A stretch of DNA of 64,000 nucleotides from contig NZ_CP121208.1 in the NCBI RefSeq assembly GCF_029625435.1, positions 1,612,001-1,676,000 of the forward strand. Direction: 5' to 3'. Below are positions 9,369 to 16,467 of the stretch, piece after piece. A model generated the notes under the pieces. The model made no database searches. It worked only from the letters and a program-made list of their open reading frames with translations, and had not been told where the DNA came from. The position numbers and the translations under genes are program-made. Numbering within the stretch: position 1 is the stretch's first letter; every line of letters starts with the position of its first letter. This stretch comes from Arcanobacterium canis. Lineage in GTDB: Bacteria; Actinomycetota; Actinomycetes; Actinomycetales; Actinomycetaceae.

Positions 9369-9583
9369 TTTACTCCTTTGGAAGATAGACCCAGAGAACA
9401 TCCCTTTGGGCCTCTTGAATACGTTGAGAGGAAATAATGTGCATACCTCTCAGTCGCCTCATAATAGCAAAATGTCACACACACCATTTTCGCTCAATAT
9501 ACGACTACGGTCTATTTCTTTACTCTTTGTTCAGTAAGCGTTTTCTCTGTGTCCTACTTTTGTCCTAGGGACTTAATCGTCAA

Positions 9584-9626
9584 TATGGGTGTGGAGGGCG
9601 AGTTTTTCTCGCCCTCCACACCCATA
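9584..9626. terminator. Strong terminator downstream of metQ
   Basis: A perfect 19-bp inverted repeat (9584-9602 and 9608-9626) with a TTTTT loop lies 8 bases after the metQ stop. It should end the metNIQ transcript and also shield it from the neighbouring gene. Confidence 0.85.
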
Positions 9627-9633
9627 CATCTTG

Positions 9634-10476
9634 TCAGTTGCCAAATGCTGGGATCACAGCACCATCGGCATACTTCTCCTTGATGAACTTTGCGACCTCT
9701 GGCGAATGCAGAAGATCATCAAGCTTCTTCACCGCAGCCTTCTTTTCAGCTGGAATATCAGCCTTCCAGGCAAGGAAGTTAGCGTAAGGATTGTCCTTGC
9801 CATCTTCAACAACGATCGCATCCTTCGACGGGGTCAGGCCCCCTTCCAGCGCAAAATTACCGTTAATCACCGACGCATCCACCGAATCGAGAGTACGTGG
9901 AAGGTTCGGTGCCTCAATCTCCTGGAAGTGGATCTTCTTCGGATTCTCGGCCACATCGTGGATCGTCAGATCCTTCTTGTTTTCATCCACCTTGATCAGG
10001 CCCTGCTTGGCAAGCAACACCAGCGCACGAGCCTGGTTCGCCGGATCATTTACAATCGAAATCGTGGCGCCCTCGGGAAGATCCTTCAGATCCTTAACCT
10101 TCTTCGAGTACACGGCATACGGCTCAATATGGATGCCTTCGCCGTGCTCGAACTTATAGCCGAACTCCTTCTCCTGAGCTTCGAGATAAGCGAGGTGCTG
10201 GAAGTAATTGGCATCAAGCTGGCCATTCTCCAGATTCTTGTTTGGAAGCACATAGTCGGAATACTCAACGATGTCCAGGTTCAATCCAGCCTTCTTCGCA
10301 AGGTTATCCTTGACGAACTTGATGATGTCACCGTGCGGAACTGGGCTGACACCAACCTTAAGGGTGACGGCCCCATCAGTGTTCTTTGCCGCCCCTGTCG
10401 ATGACGACGTTCCACACGCGCCCAGCGCGAGAGTAGCAGCCGCGAGAGTAGCAACGATAGCAAGTTTGCGATTCAT
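9634..10476 (-). CDS. metQ: Methionine ABC transporter substrate-binding lipoprotein
   Basis: A 280-aa NlpA/MetQ-family lipoprotein that captures methionine outside the membrane for MetN-MetI. The signal peptide MNRKLAIVATLAAATLALGAC ends in a lipobox with Cys at residue 21. Family features include LKVGVSPVPHGDIIKFVK, ANYFQHLAYLEAQ and NDPANQARALVLL. The start follows AAAGGA. It is third in the metN-metI-metQ operon, 171 bases after metI; this gap contains a small GC-rich hairpin (near 10610-10627) that could favour separate expression or stability of metQ. Control is expected from the SAM riboswitch upstream of metN. Confidence 0.95.
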   Translation of the reverse strand: MNRKLAIVATLAAATLALGACGTSSSTGAAKNTDGAVTLKVGVSPVPHGDIIKFVKDNLAKKAGLNLDIVEYSDYVLPNKNLENGQLDANYFQHLAYLEAQEKEFGYKFEHGEGIHIEPYAVYSKKVKDLKDLPEGATISIVNDPANQARALVLLAKQGLIKVDENKKDLTIHDVAENPKKIHFQEIEAPNLPRTLDSVDASVINGNFALEGGLTPSKDAIVVEDGKDNPYANFLAWKADIPAEKKAAVKKLDDLLHSPEVAKFIKEKYADGAVIPAFGN

Positions 10477-10647
10477 GATTATTCCTTTACAGATAAAAGA
10501 GGAAGGGATATCCCAAAAAAATGTTGTGTGGCCATGCCTGGATATTCGCAAGGCGGGCCGATACGTGGCCGCAGTCGCGGCGCGAGACGGTAAACGGATC
10601 CCGCTGTATAGTGCGGCGCTGCAGCCGCAGATTTCCCGGTATGTCTC

Positions 10648-11319
10648 TCAGCGGTGGTCAACATACCGGCTAAGCATGTCTCCCACCATCTGGATCATCT
10701 GTACGATCACAACGATCACAACAATCGTGATCACCAAAACGTCAATCATGTAGCGGTTATAGCCGTAGTTATAGGCCAGGCCCCCCAGTCCGCCGCCGCC
10801 GACTGCGCCCCCCATTGCGGAGTAGCCAACCAACGTAATAAGCAAAACCGTCACTGATTGAATAATCGATGGCATTGCTTCTCGCACCTGGCGCCACAGA
10901 ATTGACCACCCCGTTGCGCCCATCATCTGCAGACCTTCAATCTTCGACGGATCAACTGACACCATGTTGGATTCAACGAGGCGAGCAAAAAATGGTACGG
11001 CCGCCACTGTGAGCGGGAAAACCATCCCCTGCCAGCCAAGGTTCGTTCCCATGATCAGGAGGGTCAACGGGAAAAGGACAATAAGTAAAATAATGAACGG
11101 AATCGACCGACCAAGATTCACAATGAACCCCAGGAGACGATTGGCCAGCATGTTCGGTGCGATCCCGTCCTTACGGGTTGCCACCACAGCCATGCCGAGC
11201 GGCAGGCCAAGCACCACCGTCGCCAAGCCGGAAATGCCCACCATGAGCAGAGTCTCCCAGATTGACCACGCCAACGATTCACTAATCGCGGGGTTGTTCA
11301 ACCACATCTGATCGCTCAT
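10648..11319 (-). CDS. metI: Methionine ABC transporter permease
   Basis: A 223-aa inner-membrane permease with about five transmembrane helices, of normal MetI length. The EAA-type cytoplasmic loop that contacts MetN is visible as VDPSKIEGLQMMGATGWSIL. The glycine-rich stretch SAMGGAVGGGGLGGLAYNYG near residue 165 is characteristic of the MetI family. Its ATG overlaps the metN stop by 4 bases (ATGA), so the two are translationally coupled. Confidence 0.95.
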   Translation of the reverse strand: MSDQMWLNNPAISESLAWSIWETLLMVGISGLATVVLGLPLGMAVVATRKDGIAPNMLANRLLGFIVNLGRSIPFIILLIVLFPLTLLIMGTNLGWQGMVFPLTVAAVPFFARLVESNMVSVDPSKIEGLQMMGATGWSILWRQVREAMPSIIQSVTVLLITLVGYSAMGGAVGGGGLGGLAYNYGYNRYMIDVLVITIVVIVVIVQMIQMVGDMLSRYVDHR

Positions 11320-12305
11320 CGGGCCACCCTCTCCTCAACGTGTGCTCCGCGCTGGCGAAGTTCTTGCGCGAACTGTGCCGCCGACACGGTTGGCACGGAC
11401 AACACCAGGCGCGCAACCTGCGCTTTACCCACAGTTTCAAAACGACCCGAGGTCACGTCAGCACCTTTATCGGCCGCAAATTCAAGGATTGCCGATGCTG
11501 CAGGCTGACCAGGAGTTGCACAGAAAGCCACATCCAGAAGCGTCGTTTGCTCAGCAACGACGTCGGGAGACACTCTCGGCGGCGGAACAAGCTCTGCGCC
11601 CAGGCGCGAGGTAACATCGGAGACGATCTCTTCAACCTTGCCAGTTTGAGCAATTTTGCCGTGGTCAAGCATGGTGACGTTAGTGCAAATTTCGCGCACA
11701 ACTTCCATTTCGTGGGTGATAATAACGACAGTGACGCCGGTACGCTCATGAATTTCCGAGATCAGCTGCAGAATCTGGTATGTGGTGGCTTGATCGAGAG
11801 CCGAAGTCGGCTCGTCACACAAGAGAACCTTTGGGCTGGCTGCAAGTGCCCGGGCAATCGCAATACGCTGGCGCTGACCGCCTGAAAGCTGCCGAGGATA
11901 CACATCGCCGCGGTCAGGAAGACCAACAAGTTCGAGAAGTTCGACAGCACGCTGACGGCGCTGCGCCTTCGGCACGCTTGCAATTTTCATCGGGTAGGCA
12001 ATGTTTTGAGCATTGGTAAGCGAATCGAGGAGGTGCCCACCCTGAAACACCATGCCAATCGCTCGGCGCGCGTGGCGAAGCTCTTTCGCCGACACAGCAG
12101 CCAAGTCTTGTCCATCTACGACGATCCGGCCCGACGTCGGGCGCTCAAGAGCTGTGAGGCAACGAATCAGAGTGGATTTTCCTGCACCCGATTCGCCCAC
12201 AATTCCGTGGATCTCACCGTCGGCAATCTCAAGCGAAATACCGTTGAGTGCCACAACCTCGGGCGTGCCGGGGTAAACCTTGGTGACTGAATCGAGTGTG
12301 ATCAT
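11316..12305 (-). CDS. metN: Methionine ABC transporter ATP-binding protein
   Basis: A 329-aa ATPase that drives methionine import. The ABC domain (about 1-240) has Walker A GESGAGKS near residue 39, signature LSGGQRQRIAIARAL near 145 and Walker B VLLCDEPTSALD near 165. A C-terminal NIL regulatory domain (about 250-329) is present; in E. coli MetN this domain binds methionine and shuts the pump. The start at 12305 is supported by GGAGG five bases upstream; longer in-frame starts lie inside the riboswitch. First gene of metNIQ. Confidence 0.96.
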   Translation of the reverse strand: MITLDSVTKVYPGTPEVVALNGISLEIADGEIHGIVGESGAGKSTLIRCLTALERPTSGRIVVDGQDLAAVSAKELRHARRAIGMVFQGGHLLDSLTNAQNIAYPMKIASVPKAQRRQRAVELLELVGLPDRGDVYPRQLSGGQRQRIAIARALAASPKVLLCDEPTSALDQATTYQILQLISEIHERTGVTVVIITHEMEVVREICTNVTMLDHGKIAQTGKVEEIVSDVTSRLGAELVPPPRVSPDVVAEQTTLLDVAFCATPGQPAASAILEFAADKGADVTSGRFETVGKAQVARLVLSVPTVSAAQFAQELRQRGAHVEERVAR

Positions 12306-12311
12306 TTCTTC

Positions 12312-12405
12312 CTCCATCGGTCCTAGCTGTAGCACCGCTCTTGCACGGTTGCTGTAGCGTCATTGAGCTAGGTCTCTCAGCTACTCTTGATGGTCAAGTG
12401 AGTTC
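12312..12405 (-). promoter_or_regulatory. SAM-family riboswitch upstream of metN (translational type)
   Basis: On the minus strand the leader reads CCATCAAGAG, then a P2-like stem closed by GTAGC/GCTAC, the core CAGCAACC, a short GC stem, GGTGCTAC, and finally CGATGG. CCATC at 12389-12393 pairs with GATGG at 12314-12318 as P1. CCTAGCT in the P2 loop is an exact complement of AGCTAGG after the core, matching the riboswitch pseudoknot. The AAGAG, GCAACC and GGTGCTA elements are hallmarks of the SAM-I/SAM-IV clan; no P4 hairpin is seen, which favours the SAM-IV-like or SAM-I/IV variant group. P1 abuts the GGAGG of metN, so SAM binding should block translation. Confidence 0.8.
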
Positions 12406-12468
12406 CACATTAGGCACATAATCGGAATGTGTCAAGATTTCGACGTTTCGCGTCAGCCCCACCGGACG

Positions 12469-13272
12469 TTAGCAGGCGCGCATCGCGTTCGTCAGCGCTG
12501 GCCAGTTCGCCGCGTGTACCTCACCCCACGGTTGCGCCCCCACAAAAACTCCAGCCTTGCCCACATCAGGATCAACAAAAACGAAGGAACCGGATTGGCC
12601 AAAGTGACCGAATGTGCGCGGAGAAAAGTCCGAGCCTGTCCAGTGCGGGGCCTTGTGATCTCGAATTTCGAAGCCGAGGCCCCACTGGCAATCTGCCTGC
12701 CGACCGTATCCCGGTACCACGCCTGAAAGACCAGGCAAGAATGGGGTGGTAGCACATGTGACCAATTCAGGTGGCAAAAGAGTGGGGTGCAGGAGCTCAG
12801 CAGCAAATTTCGCAACGTCGTCGGCGCTCCCACGGGCATCCTTCGCAATCGAACCGTTGAGCGTTGCCGTCACCATACCGAGGGGTTCGAAAAGCGCAGT
12901 GCGCATCCATTCTTGCGCACTGACGCCCGTTTCTTTTTCGAACGCCGTGGCAAGGAGATCGTAGCCGTAGTTGGAATAGATACGTTTAGTCCCAACGCGG
13001 GCAATCGGCGCACTCGGGTCAGGGCCGACGCCGGAAGCGTGTGCTAAGAGGTGCGCGATAGTGGAACCCTCTGGGCCTGCTGGCGTATCAAGCGAGATCT
13101 CCCCTTGAGAAACGGCGATGAGAATTGCCCACGCCGCCATCGGCTTCGTCACTGACGCCAGAGAAAATACCTGGTCAACGTCCCCACACATAGCGTTCAC
13201 GCCGTTTGCATCGAGCGCAATCTCAGCGTGGTCGAATGGGAATTGATCGCTAGTCAAAGGAGAGGTACGCAT
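12469..13272 (-). CDS. Serine hydrolase of the beta-lactamase / D-Ala-D-Ala carboxypeptidase family
   Basis: A 267-aa penicillin-binding-protein-like hydrolase (class C beta-lactamase fold). The catalytic SVTK (SxxK) is near residue 44, the YSN motif (YSNYGYDLL) near 105, and HFGQSG near 232 stands where class C enzymes have the KTG/HTG motif. No signal peptide is visible from this start, so it is probably cytosolic and may act as an esterase or peptidase rather than a secreted beta-lactamase. The start at 13272 removes 11 arginine-rich residues of a longer frame that have no ribosome site. It stands alone, divergent from the NUDIX gene. Confidence 0.8.
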   Translation of the reverse strand: MRTSPLTSDQFPFDHAEIALDANGVNAMCGDVDQVFSLASVTKPMAAWAILIAVSQGEISLDTPAGPEGSTIAHLLAHASGVGPDPSAPIARVGTKRIYSNYGYDLLATAFEKETGVSAQEWMRTALFEPLGMVTATLNGSIAKDARGSADDVAKFAAELLHPTLLPPELVTCATTPFLPGLSGVVPGYGRQADCQWGLGFEIRDHKAPHWTGSDFSPRTFGHFGQSGSFVFVDPDVGKAGVFVGAQPWGEVHAANWPALTNAMRAC

Positions 13273-13361
13273 GTTTGCGATTCTACCGCGCCACCGCGCA
13301 CGCATCAGCCATAGGCGGTTATCACCCTCCAGCTCATGCCTTCGCGTGCGAGACTTAACCC

Positions 13362-13982
13362 ATGAACAATAACCTCACTCCCCCGTCGCACATATCCGCC
13401 TCACACACCGCGATGCTCCTTCCGCAGGAAGTAATGAGCGAAATTGAGTCCTGGAACGACGTTCCTCATACCGGACACACCACACATTCCGCCGCTGATT
13501 ACGCAGGATATGTTCGCCAAGTGGGCGAGGACGCCCTCTTTAAGGGACGCAAGGATACACACCTGACGGCGTCAGCGATCGTGCTGAGTGAAGATTTGTC
13601 ACAAACGCTCCTGGTGTTCCACAAGAAGGCGCTGATGTGGCTTCAGCCAGGTGGGCATCTGGAAAAAGGCGACTCATCTGTGCGCGAGGCAGCGTTGCGC
13701 GAGGCACGCGAAGAAACCGGCGTCAGAGAGTTCGTGAGCGTTATCCCGACGCCCGCCGACATCAACGTACATCAGCTCGGCGGCGGTTTCTCGGTGTGCC
13801 GTGAACATTGGGATATTGGATTCGCTGTGCTCGCGAGCGCGCAAGCTCACCTGCAAATCTCCAACGAGTCAGCCGGACTTCGCTGGTTTGCTGTGGACGC
13901 ACTCCCTGAAGACACCGACGTCGCACCGCGAGTTGCTGCAGCGATCAGCGCAGTGCGACGCTACACCTCCACGCGTGCATAA
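13362..13982 (+). CDS. NUDIX hydrolase
   Basis: A 206-aa protein. The NUDIX box is complete, beginning GHLEKGDSSVREAALREARE and ending ETG, near residues 98-120; its Glu residues bind the metal. The 95-residue N-terminal part (YAGYVRQVGEDALFKGRKDTH) resembles NUDIX proteins found widely in actinobacteria. It should hydrolyse a nucleoside diphosphate linked to another group; the substrate is unknown. No Shine-Dalgarno sequence is seen close to the ATG, so translation may be leaderless. Convergent with the dehydrogenase at 14027. Confidence 0.88.
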   Translation: MNNNLTPPSHISASHTAMLLPQEVMSEIESWNDVPHTGHTTHSAADYAGYVRQVGEDALFKGRKDTHLTASAIVLSEDLSQTLLVFHKKALMWLQPGGHLEKGDSSVREAALREAREETGVREFVSVIPTPADINVHQLGGGFSVCREHWDIGFAVLASAQAHLQISNESAGLRWFAVDALPEDTDVAPRVAAAISAVRRYTSTRA

Positions 13983-14026
13983 TGCACAGACGAGAACCAA
14001 GGCTGGGTGCCTCACGAATCGAGCGC

Positions 14027-14899
14027 TCAGCCTTCGTTTTCGTCAATCACCTTGAGGAAGCCGCGCATCTTCGCATCGCGTGTCTCAGAACGCGCAGCGA
14101 AGCTGGACTCGCCGTTTCCGTAAGCCTCTTCGACTTGACGGTAGACCTCGTCCATATGGGCAAGATCAGGTTGGAGCGGTGCAAGCGTGGTGTCCCAATC
14201 CCCTGCGATCGCTTCGACGAGTTTGCGCATCCCGCCGGTCGGCCCGCCGCCAAGTCGGTTCGCTTCGAACGGGCCGACAGCCGCGTACCGCAGGCCAAGC
14301 GAGTGACGCACGATCCGGTCAAGATCTTCGACGTCGATCACGCCTTCCTGAACCAGCGCGATCGCCTCCCACATAATGACTTTCTGGATCCGGTTGCCCA
14401 CAAATCCGTTGATCTCTTTCTTCAAGCGCGAGGGATCAAAGCCGAGTTCGCGGTAGATCTCCATCGCGCGATCTACGATCTGTGGCTCGGTGTCCTTTCC
14501 TGGAACCACTTCAAGCACTGGCATGATCGCGGGCGGCGTGAAGGGATGCCCGATGAGAATCCGGTTTGCGTGTGGGTTTCCTTCGGCGATCTTTGAGGGA
14601 AGAATCGCCGACGAGGAGCTGGCCAGGACAACTCCCTCAGCCGTGAGCTGCCCCAATTGCATGAAGAGTTCACGCTTGGCCTCAAGGTTCTCTGGCCCAG
14701 CTTCTTGAACGAAGTCCACGCCTTTTGCCGCCGCTTCGAGGTCGGTGAAGAACGCACCGCGATCGCCAAACTTCTCTTTGACCACGTGTTCTAGTTTGGG
14801 GCGCACATCAATGATATGTACGTCCCATCCCGCGTCAACGAAACGCTGCGCGAACGACATTCCGATCAGACCACCGCCAACAATCAGTGCAGTGCTCAT
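14027..14899 (-). CDS. 3-hydroxyacyl-CoA dehydrogenase family NAD-dependent oxidoreductase
   Basis: A 290-aa enzyme of the 3-hydroxyacyl-CoA dehydrogenase/lambda-crystallin/carnitine dehydrogenase group. The N-terminal Rossmann domain has GGGLIGMSFAQRF near residue 9 and an Asp (VHIIDVRP) near 32 that favours NAD. The catalytic pair is visible as SSSSAILPS and IGHPFTPPAIMP, whose His is near 135. The C-terminal domain contains FVGNRIQKVIMWEA. Absence of a fused hydratase points to a stand-alone beta-hydroxy acid or carnitine-type dehydrogenase. The start at 14899 is the ATG of MSTALIVGG; five extra residues are possible. Confidence 0.88.
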   Translation of the reverse strand: MSTALIVGGGLIGMSFAQRFVDAGWDVHIIDVRPKLEHVVKEKFGDRGAFFTDLEAAAKGVDFVQEAGPENLEAKRELFMQLGQLTAEGVVLASSSSAILPSKIAEGNPHANRILIGHPFTPPAIMPVLEVVPGKDTEPQIVDRAMEIYRELGFDPSRLKKEINGFVGNRIQKVIMWEAIALVQEGVIDVEDLDRIVRHSLGLRYAAVGPFEANRLGGGPTGGMRKLVEAIAGDWDTTLAPLQPDLAHMDEVYRQVEEAYGNGESSFAARSETRDAKMRGFLKVIDENEG

Positions 14900-14987
14900 T
14901 CTTCCCATCTCCATTCGTCATTGAACTTCGCGAAAGCGACGCCTTCGTGCTCTCTTTCAGTGTATTCCTTGCGGCGAGCTTCGGGTA

Positions 14988-15545
14988 TCAAGGCTCCTGT
15001 GAGCGAACTTGAATCTCGTTCACATAGCCTTCAATATCGCTTGTCGGGAGAATCATCGTCTCCATCGAAGCATGATTACTCTCCACTACAACAAAGCCAA
15101 ATTGGCGGTAATACTCGGTCAGCCGCTCATGCTGCGTATGCAGAACTAAAAATCTAGACGCGCTGTATTTGTTTGCTTCTAGATACGCCCGGAAAACACC
15201 CGCCATCAGAATAACGCCAAGTCCTTTTCCTTGATCACGTTGATCAAGTGCGAATTTCCCTAGCAATCGTGCTGGGTGAGAACGGTTATGCGATATACCA
15301 TCTCTTTGACGCTTGAGAACTTCGTTTGATAGCAACTGATGCTCACTCAGAGAAAAGTAACCCAGGGGAACGCCAGGTTGCTCTCCACTTGCAAGAATCC
15401 AAACTCGTGATAGATGTTTCTGATTCTCTTCATAGGCGCTTTTTCGAAGCCAAAGCCCTAAACGATTTTCATCATAGCCACAATCAAAATCGTCTATGAA
15501 ATGCTCACTTGAAATCTCCGAGAGAATATATTTACCCAGTTTCAT
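14988..15545 (-). CDS. GNAT acetyltransferase, probable toxin of a Panacea-GNAT pair
   Basis: A 185-aa acetyltransferase. Near the start FDCGYDENRLGLWLRKSA matches the pattern (FDCG-x-LNxWL) of GNAT toxins that acetylate aminoacyl-tRNA. The acetyl-CoA loop is RDQGKGLG near residue 105 in LLGKFALDQRDQGKGLG, and YYRQFGFVVVE closes the fold. Its ATG overlaps the stop of the upstream Panacea-domain gene by 4 bases (ATGA), a common toxin-antitoxin layout. The region is visibly more AT-rich than its neighbours, which suggests horizontal gain. Toxicity is inferred; a metabolic acetyltransferase is the alternative. Confidence 0.78.
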   Translation of the reverse strand: MKLGKYILSEISSEHFIDDFDCGYDENRLGLWLRKSAYEENQKHLSRVWILASGEQPGVPLGYFSLSEHQLLSNEVLKRQRDGISHNRSHPARLLGKFALDQRDQGKGLGVILMAGVFRAYLEANKYSASRFLVLHTQHERLTEYYRQFGFVVVESNHASMETMILPTSDIEGYVNEIQVRSQEP

Positions 15546-16141
15546 GCCACAGGAATGGATCTCAAAGATTGAATAAAATCACGAGGATACTCCCCGTGAA
15601 TCGCCTCAAGACCTTCTGCATCAAGCCCGCTAAGGTAAGTGACTTGGGGAACAGGTAGTAGCTTGATAAGACTTTCTGGTACATCTTTTCTGGCCAAAAA
15701 GTATCGAATTATCTCGGCGCGGTCGAGATCGCCGCGCTCTCCCTGCCTAGATTCCCAGGCATCAATCCAAACAGTTTCCTGATGAGAAAGGTCACGTAGA
15801 GCCCACTGGTCAAATTGGTCATAGAAACCTAGAACAGCTCGAAGAACCTGCTCGTAATATAGGTCTTCCTTTTGTGGCATATCCTGAAAATCGTCACTAG
15901 CAACTTCCATTAAATCACGGGTGACACGTGTCTTACCAGCATGAGATGAAAGCAACTCGCTCACTACAGGCCCATGCTTCATTGCATAGAAAGTTTGCCC
16001 GAAAAGTTCTTCTCCCGTAAGTCTTCCGTACCAACCGAACACGTAGTACACAAGCTTTTGCAACTTAACTGACGGAATATACTCCGAGCCGGAAATTCTA
16101 AAAATATCTGCAGCAACAGCAAAAACTGACCGTTGACTCAT
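15542..16141 (-). CDS. Panacea-domain (DUF4065, SocA-like) antitoxin
   Basis: A 199-aa protein. Residues about 10-130 form the Panacea/DUF4065 domain: VAADIFRISG, then KLQKLVYYVFGWYGRLTGE and YAMKHGPVVSELL, the signature also found in SocA, the Caulobacter antitoxin that delivers its toxin to ClpXP, and in PanA antitoxins that neutralise unrelated toxins. The start at 16141 is taken because GGAGG lies 8 bases upstream; the GTG three codons earlier is too close to that site. It precedes and overlaps the GNAT gene. A palindrome next to the -10 region suggests autoregulation. Confidence 0.82.
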   Translation of the reverse strand: MSQRSVFAVAADIFRISGSEYIPSVKLQKLVYYVFGWYGRLTGEELFGQTFYAMKHGPVVSELLSSHAGKTRVTRDLMEVASDDFQDMPQKEDLYYEQVLRAVLGFYDQFDQWALRDLSHQETVWIDAWESRQGERGDLDRAEIIRYFLARKDVPESLIKLLPVPQVTYLSGLDAEGLEAIHGEYPRDFIQSLRSIPVA

Positions 16142-16163
16142 CCTTTTCACCTCCCCATCACAC

Positions 16164-16185
16164 AGCCCTATTAGGGCTTATTCTA
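16164..16185 (-). promoter_or_regulatory. Promoter -10 and palindromic operator of the Panacea-GNAT operon
   Basis: On the minus strand TAGAAT (16185-16180) resembles a -10 hexamer and is followed at once by a 15-bp palindrome, AGCCCTA-A-TAGGGCT (16164-16178), then GGAGG and the ATG. A repressor bound there would block transcription start, as in many autoregulated toxin-antitoxin operons. Confidence 0.5.
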
Positions 16186-16351
16186 TGCAGACCCACCGAC
16201 ACTTTCTATAGATTTTTGTCACGTCTGGACACCCGTCCGATCACCTCAAACTGATCTTTAAGACCTTGCGCGCATGACACAGAACAATGTCCCCATTTCC
16301 CCCGCAAATTTTGCAAGATCAAACACGAACTAGCCAGTTGAACCCAGCCAC

Positions 16352-16384
16352 GTGTCTGGCGCCGGAAAACCCGACGCCAGACAC
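16352..16384 (-). terminator. Hairpin downstream of clpB
   Basis: GTGTCTGGCG (16352-16361) and its complement (16375-16384) form a 10-bp stem, extended inwards by CCG pairs, about 84 bases past the clpB stop. There is no T-run, so it is a probable but weak terminator. Confidence 0.5.
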
Positions 16385-16467
16385 TATTAAAAATCCGCTC
16401 TTCACCTGACGCACGACTGCTTTGTGAGAAACGCGGTCAGTATGTGCCAGATTTTGACCTCATAGCG

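Larger units (their letters stand above)
16142..16467. other. Intergenic region between the toxin-antitoxin operon and clpB
   Basis: These 326 bases hold the toxin-antitoxin promoter and operator at one end and the clpB terminator hairpin at 16352-16384. No further gene is seen in between. Confidence 0.6.

Noticed and set aside
10477-10647. Second riboswitch between metI and metQ
   Set aside because: None of the SAM core elements (AAGAG, GCAACC, GGTGC) is present; only a small GC hairpin is seen.
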